Program-made: the position numbers and the translations under genes
The notes under the pieces: model-generated
What the model was told of the DNA's origin: nothing
The model's database searches: none
Seen by the model: only the letters and a program-made list of their open reading frames with translations
NCBI GenBank assembly: GCA_023441965.1
Contig: JAEZNB010000083.1
Location: forward strand, 1 to 54,799
Reading direction: 5' to 3'
Length of the DNA: 54,799 bases
Source: Bacillota bacterium
GTDB taxonomy: Bacteria; Bacillota; Clostridia; Lachnospirales; Lachnospiraceae
Shown here: positions 7,016-14,974 of the stretch, one piece after another
Numbering within the stretch: the stretch's first letter is position 1
Layout: each line of letters starts with the position of its first letter

Positions 7016-9166
7016 TTATTTTACGACCCACTCGTATTCATGGGCAGTCTCTACGGAATTGTTTCCGCCGCCCATACCGATAACAATATAGACTTTATCT
7101 CCATTGGCGGAGCCGCTCGGCATTTCGCCGCCAACCGTGGCGCTTTGACCCCAGTAGCCTGTATTTGTGTCATTCTTGTCTGTTTGGATATAGCTTGTGG
7201 TGATCTTTTCGCTTATGTCATATAAGCTTGTGTTTGTCCCGTAATTGACAAACGGATCGTCATGGTTTACGGGTGTTATGCTTGCTCCCAGCGAAGCGCC
7301 GAGATGAAAGCAGATATTAGACGAGGTGGTCGCAGTGATTTTCAAATCAATTTCAACCCGTTCACCTCCCATATAACTGTCTTTCGGAGCGCTTGATGTT
7401 CCAGTGTTGTTGACAAATTCACCGTGACAGTCGTCGTGCGTGCTTCCTGTATACCAATGATGCCCGATAAACTTGCAGTTGTAGGTGTAGCTTCCACCAC
7501 CGCCGCCCCATGTTTCTGAATAAGAATCACTTGATACGCTTGTTTCATATTTATTCGTAAACGACCGAACTAACTTCCAATAACCTGTTCCTTCTTTTTG
7601 TTTTTCCAAGTACCCCATTTCTCTCATCCAATCATAAAACTTTGCTCTGTCCTTACCATATCCAATCCACATCTTGATTGCGAAAGCCATGTTTTCTTCT
7701 CGGTCTTTTTCGTTGCCAAATTTTGTCATATCTCCGCCAACGATATTCAATATGTTTCCTCTGATAGCCAATAATGAATGCAGCCTTCGATTTACTGTCA
7801 TATCTTCCTTGAAGCCATTTTCCGTTCGAGTCAATAATCCCGCATCCTTAAAGGCTTTAACCAATATCTCATACTCTGCTTGTTTTGCATCAATTTTGCT
7901 ATCTATTTTTGCCCTTTCTTCGAATTTCTTTTTAAGATCGGATTCAACCTGTCTTTCGATCATGAGCTGTTCATCATCCGATAATGTGTCTTTGCCGCTG
8001 ATTCTTTTATACTCATCCTTTCTTTCTCTTACGATTTGGTGATAGTAACCTCCCATTTGAGTGATCAAGGTTTCCCAATCGCCTGCATTGATTTTATATC
8101 CGTAGGCGTTTCCTTTTGCTAACCCATAAAATACTTTATATGCGCATTCCTCTTCATAATCTTTCCATGCCATAATGCCTTGTTCTACTGCTGCCGCGCC
8201 CAAATCCACGAGGGATTTGACTGCGCCTACTCCGCCATATCCTAAAACTGTAGCGCCAAGAGCGGTAAGCTCGCTTGCCGCCTTTCTGTAATTTCCGTCA
8301 TATAATGCGACTGAGATTTCGGCGGCATCTCCTACTGAATCTAAAGCGGTAGAAACTGCTTCCAAAACCAATGGATTTTCTGCACATACGTCAACCGTAG
8401 ATTCCACTATCATATCGGTAACTTTATGTCCCAATTCCGCCGTTGACGCTCCGTTTTCTGTCAGGAAAACTGCTATATCCATTGAGCTTGAGGCCCACAC
8501 TCTTGAAATTATCTCATTTCTCGCCTCTTGGTCATATATACTCAGTCCATATAAGTAATCATCAACTACTGCTGTTAGTTTTTCCTTTAGCGCTTCATTT
8601 CTTGCCTGATTAGTCAGATCATCAATTGCCAGATCTCTGGCATATTCCCTGACTTGCTCGTCGTCCGTCATCTTTTTCCCGCTGTATGATGAAAAATGCC
8701 AGGTTTCAAAGGTGAGGTATCCTTTAGACAGCTCCACCGGCTCAGGAATAATTACCTCCCATTCATCTCCCGTCCAGTAAGACATCACATATTGATCGAA
8801 GGTACTGTTGTCCGGCAAATTCTTTTCGTCTAATTTCATGCTTATCCTTGCCGGTTCATTCAGTCTGACACTTTCTGTTCCCTCTGCCTTAATCTCGATA
8901 GGCGTGGTAAGGAAAGCGGCTTTGCCGTTTATATACGCCTCTGTGCTGTCGGCTACTTTATCCACAGTAACTTTCACATCCTGCTCAAAGGCGCCTGCGG
9001 GAATAGAAACCGTCCATCCATCCTTTTTCAAATCCCCGATTACTCCACCCTTATCACCCACAATCAAGGTAGACCCAAAACCGCTTTTTCCGCAACCGGA
9101 CAGCCCTGCCGTCAAGGGGAGAAGCATAGCGACTATAAGTAAAATTGACCATTTTTTTTGTTTCAT
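7016..9166 (-). CDS. Large lipoprotein with a ZU5-like domain
   Basis: A 716-residue protein with a lipoprotein signal (basic MKQKKW, hydrophobic core, lipobox LSGC with the cysteine near residue 25). Residues about 40-160 resemble a ZU5-type beta domain (GGVIGDLKKDGWTVSIPAGAF, then PARISMKL and WTGDEWEVI), as found in Gram-positive surface proteins. The middle is a long alanine-rich, mostly helical region (about 170-480). The last 160 residues are glycine/serine/threonine rich with a GGGGGSYTYNC patch and histidine/cysteine residues. No enzyme motif is seen. It is probably anchored to the outer face of the membrane and is the largest member of the five-gene module, followed 18 bases later by the zinc-ribbon membrane protein. 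Confidence 0.75.
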   Translation of the reverse strand: MKQKKWSILLIVAMLLPLTAGLSGCGKSGFGSTLIVGDKGGVIGDLKKDGWTVSIPAGAFEQDVKVTVDKVADSTEAYINGKAAFLTTPIEIKAEGTESVRLNEPARISMKLDEKNLPDNSTFDQYVMSYWTGDEWEVIIPEPVELSKGYLTFETWHFSSYSGKKMTDDEQVREYARDLAIDDLTNQARNEALKEKLTAVVDDYLYGLSIYDQEARNEIISRVWASSSMDIAVFLTENGASTAELGHKVTDMIVESTVDVCAENPLVLEAVSTALDSVGDAAEISVALYDGNYRKAASELTALGATVLGYGGVGAVKSLVDLGAAAVEQGIMAWKDYEEECAYKVFYGLAKGNAYGYKINAGDWETLITQMGGYYHQIVRERKDEYKRISGKDTLSDDEQLMIERQVESDLKKKFEERAKIDSKIDAKQAEYEILVKAFKDAGLLTRTENGFKEDMTVNRRLHSLLAIRGNILNIVGGDMTKFGNEKDREENMAFAIKMWIGYGKDRAKFYDWMREMGYLEKQKEGTGYWKLVRSFTNKYETSVSSDSYSETWGGGGGSYTYNCKFIGHHWYTGSTHDDCHGEFVNNTGTSSAPKDSYMGGERVEIDLKITATTSSNICFHLGASLGASITPVNHDDPFVNYGTNTSLYDISEKITTSYIQTDKNDTNTGYWGQSATVGGEMPSGSANGDKVYIVIGMGGGNNSVETAHEYEWVVK

Positions 9167-9190
9167 TTTGAACTCCTTTCAAACGGGCTA

Positions 9191-9319
9191 TTAGACCGAA
9201 AATTCGAAAACAAGAGCGGGTGGCACATGCGTAGAGCTTTCCGACGGTGATTCACCGCCGCAAGCGGCGAGGGAAATCATCCTCATAAGTGTCAGAATGA
9301 ATGCAAATAACTTTTTCAT
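9191..9319 (-). CDS. 42-residue small lipoprotein
   Basis: An ATG at 9319, with GGAGG and a 7-base spacer upstream, opens a 42-codon frame ending at a TAA at 9191. It encodes MKKLFAFILTLMRMISLAAC followed by GGESPSESS and a short hydrophobic tail. This is a textbook lipoprotein signal (two lysines, hydrophobic core, SLAAC lipobox, then GG). The mature part would be only about 23 residues, so it is either a genuine small lipoprotein or the stump of a longer one. It lies 24 bases before the large lipoprotein gene and 37 bases after the membrane protein gene, in the same direction. Confidence 0.65.
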   Translation of the reverse strand: MKKLFAFILTLMRMISLAACGGESPSESSTHVPPALVFEFSV

Positions 9320-9356
9320 AGTGTTTCCTCCATTATTCAGATATAATTTTACTGGA

Positions 9357-9866
9357 TTACCATCCGGTGATGTCTGCCATTACGCCGGTTTCATGAAGCA
9401 GCTTTTGAGCGGCATCCAGTAGCGCCTGTTTTTGAGTCATTCCGTGCAGCAACTCTACCTGCATGGTCTGGGCCGCATCGCCAAAGGTCAGGTACATCCG
9501 TTCCTGATCAATATGGGCGGTGTGCAGCCGCACGCCATGTATCCCGTCGAGACCCCACCGGTAAATTTCGCTGCCGATGAGGATACCAAAGGTAGATACT
9601 ACGGTTTCCTCGGTGTCTTTTTTCATTTGGCGGCCCGGCATGGAGATGAGAGCAGATGGCACCTCAAGAATACGATTATCCCAAATGAGTGTTGTGTCAT
9701 AGAGCAGAAGGCTCTGCCTCACCAATAACACGAGAGAGATAAGGCTGATCGCTCCAAGGGCGAAAACCGCTTCTAACATGAATGCCATGCCGAGCCACAC
9801 CGCCAAGCAAATACTGGCTGCGAACAATAAGGCATATCCATTGCGTCGTTTGCGGATTAATTTCAT
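9357..9866 (-). CDS. Two-helix membrane protein of unknown function
   Basis: About 169 residues from the ATG at 9866, which has GGAGGAGG nine bases upstream; the upstream TTG at 9875 lies too close to that site. Two adjacent membrane helices (about 10-30 and 33-52) are followed by a 115-residue soluble domain (LYDTTLIWDNRILEVP, then GLDGIHGVRLHT and a C-terminal helical LLDAAQKLLHETG). The helix hairpin plus beta domain resembles PH-like or YcxB-type membrane proteins, but no family can be named. It is the first gene of the five-gene module. Confidence 0.65.
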   Translation of the reverse strand: MKLIRKRRNGYALLFAASICLAVWLGMAFMLEAVFALGAISLISLVLLVRQSLLLYDTTLIWDNRILEVPSALISMPGRQMKKDTEETVVSTFGILIGSEIYRWGLDGIHGVRLHTAHIDQERMYLTFGDAAQTMQVELLHGMTQKQALLDAAQKLLHETGVMADITGW

Positions 9867-9951
9867 TTGCACCAACCTCCTCCAGTATTCATTTTAGGGA
9901 AGGATGCCTCAAAAAGCATCATTCGAAAGGATGAATTTACAAAAAGGAAAA

Positions 9952-9996
9952 ATCGGCATAGCCGGTTATAAAAACCAAACTATGCCGATATTTTTT
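9952..9996. terminator. Bidirectional terminator
   Basis: ATCGGCATAG (9952-9961) pairs with CTATGCCGAT (9980-9989) and is followed by ATTTTTTC on the plus strand and by TTTTTCC on the minus strand. On the minus strand it ends the lipoprotein gene at 10042-10686 and isolates it from the five-gene module. Confidence 0.8.
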
Positions 9997-10041
9997 CTGG
10001 GATTATATATCCCTAATTTACACCCACTAAAAGGGATTGCT

Positions 10042-10686
10042 TTATTTTGATCTGAAATATTTCTCAACCATTTCACTATAAATCGGTATCAAATAATGCA
10101 ATGTTTCTCCACTGTAGACATCCATATCCGTCTGTTCCAGTGTCTCGTCTTCTGCCTTCTTCTTCATCTCATCTGTTGGAATGGGAAACATACCTTCATA
10201 ATCACCAACCGGCCAGTAGCCTTCATGTGGTTCATAATACTCCAGGAACATCATGTATTCCTTGTCTTTTATAGCAGGTTTCAATGAAGTCATGCTGATC
10301 AATTGCTCTTCACCATCAGCATTCGTCCATATATAATAACCCTGCAGCAAAACAAGTTTATCTCCCACTTTCACATTCCCTTTGTATACTTTGGTTACTT
10401 CTATTTCACGCCTTGTATAACCGGCACCTGGCAGTTCCTTATTTAATTCGGAGTTGTAATGGGTTGACACCTTCTGATCAAGGGTATCCTTTGCAATCGC
10501 ATCGATGATAATGGTGGAAGCGTCCTCCACTTCCTGCAGGTTATGATATAGTAGTTTATCTGTCTGTACATTTATGACCTCAAGGTCAGATAGGATGTCG
10601 GCATTATCTGCGTCGCCACAGGATGCTAAGATAAACATAGACATTAAGCATAACAAAACAATATTGATCTTTTTTATTTCTATCAC
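10042..10686 (-). CDS. Lipoprotein of unknown function
   Basis: A 214-residue protein with a lipoprotein signal ending in the lipobox LASC (cysteine near residue 23), so it should be tethered outside the membrane. The mature part starts with an acidic GDADNADILSDLEV stretch, then a beta-rich domain (YTRREIEVTKVYKGNVKVGDKL, EYMMFLEYYEPHEG) seen in many secreted hypothetical proteins of Firmicutes. No catalytic motif is seen. The start is a GTG with no convincing separate ribosome site, so a slightly different start is possible. A terminator follows. Confidence 0.7.
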   Translation of the reverse strand: MIEIKKINIVLLCLMSMFILASCGDADNADILSDLEVINVQTDKLLYHNLQEVEDASTIIIDAIAKDTLDQKVSTHYNSELNKELPGAGYTRREIEVTKVYKGNVKVGDKLVLLQGYYIWTNADGEEQLISMTSLKPAIKDKEYMMFLEYYEPHEGYWPVGDYEGMFPIPTDEMKKKAEDETLEQTDMDVYSGETLHYLIPIYSEMVEKYFRSK

Positions 10687-10735
10687 CCCATTCTGTATCT
10701 ACTGGTTACTAACGAAACATACCCCTTTCGTCACT

Positions 10736-11413
10736 TTACTCCTCCTCCGCTATACTCACTACCTCAAGTGGCCTTTCTGCCTGTGGAAAGTCCGGTTTTC
10801 GCCTTGCAGGCTGGGAGGTTCCTTCCTGTAGGTACCAAGCAGCCTGAACGGCCTTCATGCCAAGCTTTCTGGCAGTCTCCAGCTCATAGCTGCCTCCGTC
10901 ACCGACATAAAGACATTCCTCGGCCGCAACAGCGAGTCCTTCCATACATCTGCGGAAGATCTCCTCATCCGGCTTTTGAAGTCCCTGTTCATAGGAAAGA
11001 TAGACAGCATTAAAATAAGGGAACAGCTCGCTGCTACGGATCACTTTCGCTTCTTCAGAAAAACAGTTACTGATCAATCCGATTCGTAAGCCCATCTTCT
11101 TCAATGCTGTAAGCATCGGTATAATTTCAGAATGTAAATGCCTGAAACACTCTTCCTTAGCCGCTATCCGTTTGTCTACGATCTTCTTTAGAAGTGCTTC
11201 AGAATAACGATGATTCACTCGAAGAATATTCTCTATTACTTCCTCTAAGGTAAGCTTTCCCAGAGACCGGTCCTCTTCTGTCGTATGCCATAATGAATGA
11301 AAGTGATCAACCGGCATACCTACATCCTCTGCCATTTGCTTTCCAAAATACAATGGACTTTGATAGTGCGTTATTAAGGTTTCAAACATATCAAAAATCA
11401 CTGCTCTTACCAT
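10736..11413 (-). CDS. HAD superfamily hydrolase
   Basis: A 225-residue haloacid-dehalogenase-like hydrolase, probably a small-molecule phosphatase. Motif 1 is FDMFETL (nucleophile D8; the second acidic position is Phe, as in many subfamily I members), motif 2 is LISNC (about 118-122), the motif 3 lysine is in LQKPDEEIF (about 145-153) and motif 4 is YVGDGGSYE (about 168-176). A helical cap sits between motifs 1 and 2. The last 25 residues are a charged extension. The ATG has AGGAAGGA six bases upstream. The substrate cannot be told. Confidence 0.85.
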   Translation of the reverse strand: MVRAVIFDMFETLITHYQSPLYFGKQMAEDVGMPVDHFHSLWHTTEEDRSLGKLTLEEVIENILRVNHRYSEALLKKIVDKRIAAKEECFRHLHSEIIPMLTALKKMGLRIGLISNCFSEEAKVIRSSELFPYFNAVYLSYEQGLQKPDEEIFRRCMEGLAVAAEECLYVGDGGSYELETARKLGMKAVQAAWYLQEGTSQPARRKPDFPQAERPLEVVSIAEEE

Positions 11414-11490
11414 GGTGTATCCTTCCTATTTATCATTCCGGTGGCACAAAAGTCTTCATTATCACGTTGACCTACAGGCAAATCGTCTCC

Positions 11491-12306
11491 TTAATTACCG
11501 TATTGCATATACACATAAGGCAGGATAATCTTAGTTATATCGTCCCCATATATGGTGTTGGTATGGATTTCCGGTCTTAGTCCCATATATAGATGATGTG
11601 CCTTCTCACAAGGGTTCTTCGAACATTTCTTACATAGCTCTACGCCATGATCCCTGGCGCATTTCAATGAATCGCAGCTAAAGGTCTTACCCAAGCCCTC
11701 GGTATGACAGCCATCACAAAAGCCCATGTTATCATCCCAATAGGAGCCTTCCTTCACTCCACCTGCGTAAACACGGATCAGCCGTTCCTTCAGCTCTGCC
11801 CGGAGCTCCTCACTGATGGTTCCTCCGGTATAATGAACACACAGGTCACAGCGATGTCCGCAGCTGCTGTACACCGCCTGTTCCTTGGGATATGGCTTCC
11901 GATTGGGCTTCTTCTTGATCATGATCAGCTGCTTGACCGCTTCCAGCGTCTCCGGATCCGCCACGGGGATCCACATCCATTTCCCGTCATGGTAGGTTTT
12001 ACTCTTGTCGTATATATCCCGGATGACCTGTGCCCATTCATTACGTCTTTGCTCAAAGATCTCACGCTCTGCCATGCCGAAGATGAGCAGGAATTCATAA
12101 TGGTCATCCTGAATGAGAATGGTCAGTATCGTCTTCCCACCTCTGCGGAATTTCAGCTCATTCTTACCGTTGCCCACTTCATCCAGAACATACTTACCAC
12201 GCATAAACTGCATGATTTCCGCACTGACCTTCTTTAGATCCGCTTTCCTTCGCTCCTCTTTATGTAACAAGGAATCACTGACATTGAACTCATGATCAAT
12301 ACTCAT
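11491..12306 (-). CDS. DUF3788-DUF3795 fusion, cysteine-rich protein
   Basis: A 271-residue cytoplasmic protein with two parts. Residues about 25-145 match the DUF3788 pattern (ELKFRRGGKTILTILI, FEQRRNEWAQVIRDIYD, KWMWIPVADPETLEAVKQLI). Residues about 150-260 are a cysteine-rich DUF3795-like domain with SSCGHRCDLC, FCDGCHTEG, SCDSLKC and ELCKKCSKNPC, enough to bind one or two zinc ions. The biochemical role is unknown for both families. The ATG has GGAGG seven bases upstream. It follows the glycosylase-like gene by 40 bases and is probably the third gene of the MerR-controlled unit. Confidence 0.75.
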   Translation of the reverse strand: MSIDHEFNVSDSLLHKEERRKADLKKVSAEIMQFMRGKYVLDEVGNGKNELKFRRGGKTILTILIQDDHYEFLLIFGMAEREIFEQRRNEWAQVIRDIYDKSKTYHDGKWMWIPVADPETLEAVKQLIMIKKKPNRKPYPKEQAVYSSCGHRCDLCVHYTGGTISEELRAELKERLIRVYAGGVKEGSYWDDNMGFCDGCHTEGLGKTFSCDSLKCARDHGVELCKKCSKNPCEKAHHLYMGLRPEIHTNTIYGDDITKIILPYVYMQYGN

Positions 12307-12346
12307 TTTTCATCCTCCAAGTGAAATTATATAGAATGATTGCTCC

Positions 12347-13165
12347 TTATAAGCTTTGGCAGACAGGGCAGATAAAGGTAGAGGTGCTGCCTGTTTTGAT
12401 CGACACAATCGGCTCGCCACAGACCGGACAGGGCTGGTTTTCCTTATAACCCACCAGGAAATACTCTGTTCCAAAGCCACCCTTTTGCCCGAAGAAGTCA
12501 TTTTCATAAGCAAAGGTCCCCTTATCCCGGGAAAGGTTCATAAGCTCCATGATACTTTGATACAGCAGCTCGATCTCCTCCCGGCTCATATCTGATATTT
12601 TCTTTTGAGGATGTAAACGGGCCTTGAAAAGGATGTCGTGCATATACATATTTCCGATACCGCCGATCTTCTTCTGGTCCATCAGAAAGGCCTTGATCTG
12701 TGTCTTCTTGCCTTTCAGCAGGGAGGTAAAATAATCCAGGGTAAAGCTCTGATCATAGGGGTCGATTGCAATGTCCTTTGTGTTCGGTTCTGAAGCAAGC
12801 GCTTCATCGGAGACAAGTAAGAATTTACCGAACCACCAAAAGCGGGCGGTATAGCCGCTGCCATCACGAAATAAGACCTTTACCTGATATTTGTCAGCTT
12901 CCTTCTTCTCCTCATCAAAATACAATACATCTGCACCCATACCCAGAGAAAGAAGGATGTTTTCCCCATTATCCAGGGTGGTGATGATCCATTTCCCCTT
13001 GTTGTGGGTTTCCTTGATCCTTGCGCCGGTGGTTCTCTTCTGAAACTCCTCCTGGGCGATATTGGCGCACTTTTCCTGCAAGAGGGTTACAGTCTCGATG
13101 ATCTTTCCCTGCAGGGTAATATTCATTTGCTCTGCAAGCTTCGCGATTTCGGGTAGCTCTGCCAT
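12347..13165 (-). CDS. MutM/Nei family DNA glycosylase-like protein lacking the N-terminal proline
   Basis: A 272-residue member of the formamidopyrimidine-DNA glycosylase/endonuclease VIII family, which excises oxidised bases. It starts MAELPEIAKL: the catalytic Glu (E3) is present, but the residue after Met, normally the nucleophilic proline, is alanine. The rest of the family is intact: HNKGKWIITTL with the loop lysine, the helix-two-turn-helix KKIGGIGNMYMHDILFKARLHP (about 163-184, key residues G-IGN), and the C-terminal zinc finger C246, C249, C266, C269. Without proline the usual Schiff-base lyase chemistry is doubtful. The 5' end overlaps the end of the MerR gene by 43 bases, so the two are likely coupled. 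Confidence 0.85.
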   Translation of the reverse strand: MAELPEIAKLAEQMNITLQGKIIETVTLLQEKCANIAQEEFQKRTTGARIKETHNKGKWIITTLDNGENILLSLGMGADVLYFDEEKKEADKYQVKVLFRDGSGYTARFWWFGKFLLVSDEALASEPNTKDIAIDPYDQSFTLDYFTSLLKGKKTQIKAFLMDQKKIGGIGNMYMHDILFKARLHPQKKISDMSREEIELLYQSIMELMNLSRDKGTFAYENDFFGQKGGFGTEYFLVGYKENQPCPVCGEPIVSIKTGSTSTFICPVCQSL

Positions 13166-13797
13166 AGTGGTTCATCTCCTATTCTATTCATTCGTATTGG
13201 TATGAAAACATCCTGTTGGTATCTGTCCAGCTTCTTCGCAATATCCCAGGGCAGGATTTCTTCAATCATTTCACTTCTTTGCAGCTTTCCTTCCTCATCC
13301 AGATCAAGCTCAAAATGGTCACTGGTCTTGATCCAGTCCCTTAGTAAGACAAAGGTATCGTCCATATCCTCCATAAAAGAGGATGCAACGGCATACAGCC
13401 CACCTGGAAAGGCTTCCTCTGCATACTCAGACTCATTCACAAAGCCCTCCGGAAGCTTCATTTCCATCAGCCATTCATTGGCTTTTTCCTTGCGAAAGAA
13501 GCAATCTCGCAACCCCGGTGAAGGAAACAGACCATAATCTGTGAACAGGTTCTTCATCTTATCTTCATCCAGCCAGACAATCTGTCCCGTTTTCAGCCTG
13601 GATGTCAGAACCTGCATAGACGGCAACCTTAAGATCCGAACCTCATGCAGCCTTAAGGCTTCACGACTGATCTGCGACAAGGCTTCATAGGTGAGCTTCT
13701 CGTCTTTTTCTATCAGCCCCATTTCTTCATAGTACCTGAGCGTCCTGCTTGATACGCCGAAGCTGTCTACAACCTCGTTGATTCTGATCAGTTCCAA
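13123..13797 (-). CDS. MerR family transcriptional regulator
   Basis: A 224-residue regulator with an N-terminal MerR winged helix (INEVVDSFGVSSRTLRYYEEMGLI, residues 6-29) followed by a long C-terminal ligand-binding half (about 80-215) with alternating acidic and aromatic residues. MerR proteins sit on their own promoter and untwist it when bound to an effector. A promoter with the diagnostic 19-base spacer and an inner dyad lies just upstream (13819-13849). The start is a TTG with a weak ribosome site about 15 bases after the expected transcript start, so little protein may be made. It overlaps and probably controls the MutM/Nei-like gene. The effector is unknown. Confidence 0.85.
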   Translation of the reverse strand: MELIRINEVVDSFGVSSRTLRYYEEMGLIEKDEKLTYEALSQISREALRLHEVRILRLPSMQVLTSRLKTGQIVWLDEDKMKNLFTDYGLFPSPGLRDCFFRKEKANEWLMEMKLPEGFVNESEYAEEAFPGGLYAVASSFMEDMDDTFVLLRDWIKTSDHFELDLDEEGKLQRSEMIEEILPWDIAKKLDRYQQDVFIPIRMNRIGDEPLWQSYPKSRSLQSK

Positions 13798-13818
13798 AAT
13801 TTATCACATCTTAGGTCT

Positions 13819-13849
13819 ATTATACTCGTTGACGCTGGGTCAATGTCAA
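13819..13849 (-). promoter_or_regulatory. MerR-type promoter with 19-base spacer and operator dyad
   Basis: On the minus strand TTGACA (13844-13849) is followed by a 19-base spacer and TATAAT (13819-13824). The spacer contains the perfect dyad TTGAC-CCAGC-GTCAA (13829-13843). Overlong 19-base spacers with a central dyad are the hallmark of MerR-activated promoters. It faces the MerR gene that starts at 13797. Confidence 0.85.
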
Positions 13850-13872
13850 TAGCTTGTGAAAATAAAAATAAA

Positions 13873-13895
13873 TGCAGACTCCTATGGAATCTGCA
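13873..13895. terminator. Terminator hairpin between GNAT and MerR genes
   Basis: TGCAGA pairs with TCTGCA, extended by TCC/GGA past one mismatch. T-rich DNA follows on both sides (ATTTTT on plus; TTTATTTTTATTTTC on minus). It most likely ends the GNAT transcript that stops at 13942. Confidence 0.65.
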
Positions 13896-13941
13896 ATTTT
13901 TAAAAATATAGCTGCTTGTTATTTTATGTATCATAAAACTG

Positions 13942-14445
13942 TTATCTGATCAGGGAATATAGCTTCATATCCAGTACTTGACCATTTTTCACCGCATTCT
14001 TTCTTAAGGTTCCTTCATATACAAAGCCTGATTTCTCAAGGATTCGGCAGGAGGCTGTGTTATAAGCAAAGGGTTCTGCGAATATTCGAATGATATCAGA
14101 GTTGGCAAAGACGTAGTCGCAGATTTGCTTTACCGCACTTGTTCCGATTCCGTTCCCCCAATATCGCTCTGAGACATAGTATCCCAGCTCTGCGGTTTTT
14201 GAATGAATATTATCCTTTCGGAATACGCCAATACTTCCGATGGCCTTATCTTCCACCGTAATCGCAAAAGCAAAGGTATGATTACAATCTGCATTTAGCA
14301 TCGCTTGAATAAAGCCTCTTGCATCCTTTTCTGTATATGGATAGGGTAAACCATCTCTTAGGTTGTCCAGGATCTTCTTGTTATTCAAGGCTTCAGCCAG
14401 ATCAGAGGCATCCTCTATTCTCCATTTACGTATTTTACATTCCAC
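13942..14445 (-). CDS. RimJ/RimL-type GNAT acetyltransferase
   Basis: About 167 residues of the RimJ/RimL subfamily of GNAT enzymes, which often acetylate ribosomal protein or peptide N-termini. Visible features are the opening RKWRIEDASDLAEALNN, AFAITVEDKAIGSIGV, the LGYYVSERYWGNGIGTSAVKQI acetyl-CoA region (key residues GNGIG) and the C-terminal FAYNTASCRILEKSGF. A GTG at 14445 with AGGGGG nine bases upstream is preferred; an ATG at 14466 would add seven residues. The gene stands alone, with a terminator downstream. Confidence 0.85.
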   Translation of the reverse strand: MECKIRKWRIEDASDLAEALNNKKILDNLRDGLPYPYTEKDARGFIQAMLNADCNHTFAFAITVEDKAIGSIGVFRKDNIHSKTAELGYYVSERYWGNGIGTSAVKQICDYVFANSDIIRIFAEPFAYNTASCRILEKSGFVYEGTLRKNAVKNGQVLDMKLYSLIR

Positions 14446-14505
14446 AGTCTGCTTCCCCCTCATCATTTATATGTTCTTAATATCTATACTCTCATGCTCC
14501 AATGA

Positions 14506-14898
14506 TCACACTGATATGTACCAATAAACGCCGTATTTATCTACCAAATCGGCTGCACAGGCGCTCCAGGGCAGTGGTCCTAAGGGAAATAATAAGGTTC
14601 CTTCTGCTGCTAACATTTCGTAAGCCTTTTTCACCTCATCCTCATGATCAAAGTTCAAGCTGTAGCTCATCGTCGGCCGAGCTTGCTTCAGGTCAGATTT
14701 CAACATGATTTCAACGAAGCTCTCATTGTGGGATTCACTAATGGCAAAGAGCTCCTCACCATCTTTACATAGTACTGCGTGGATGTAGGTTCCATCCGGA
14801 AATTTCTCGCTAAACCCCAAAGTCAAACCAAAGGCTTCCTTATAAAAATCCACCGCTTCCAAAGTGTTCTTAATATAGAGTGTTGCACCCAGTTTCAT
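14506..14898 (-). CDS. VOC (glyoxalase-fold) family protein
   Basis: About 130 residues of the vicinal oxygen chelate fold, PhnB-like subgroup. It has two beta-alpha-beta-beta-beta modules: LGATLYIKNTLEAVDFYKEAFGL at the start, and SYSLNFDHEDEVKKAYEMLA followed by PLPWSACAADLVDKYGVYW. Such proteins bind metals or small ligands and include fosfomycin resistance-like enzymes, but nothing here fixes the substrate. The ATG at 14898 is preferred to that at 14907 because GGAG lies nine bases before it. Confidence 0.8.
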   Translation of the reverse strand: MKLGATLYIKNTLEAVDFYKEAFGLTLGFSEKFPDGTYIHAVLCKDGEELFAISESHNESFVEIMLKSDLKQARPTMSYSLNFDHEDEVKKAYEMLAAEGTLLFPLGPLPWSACAADLVDKYGVYWYISV

Positions 14899-14974
14899 CC
14901 CCGACATCTCCCTTGCATATATAATGATATCTTAATATATACACAATAAATCATATTTTGTCTATATGTAAGAA

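Noticed and set aside
6341..7225. A 294-codon open frame on the plus strand, antisense to the zinc-ribbon gene
   Set aside because: Arginine/proline/serine-rich composition typical of a shadow in GC-rich DNA, and the opposite strand encodes clear domains.
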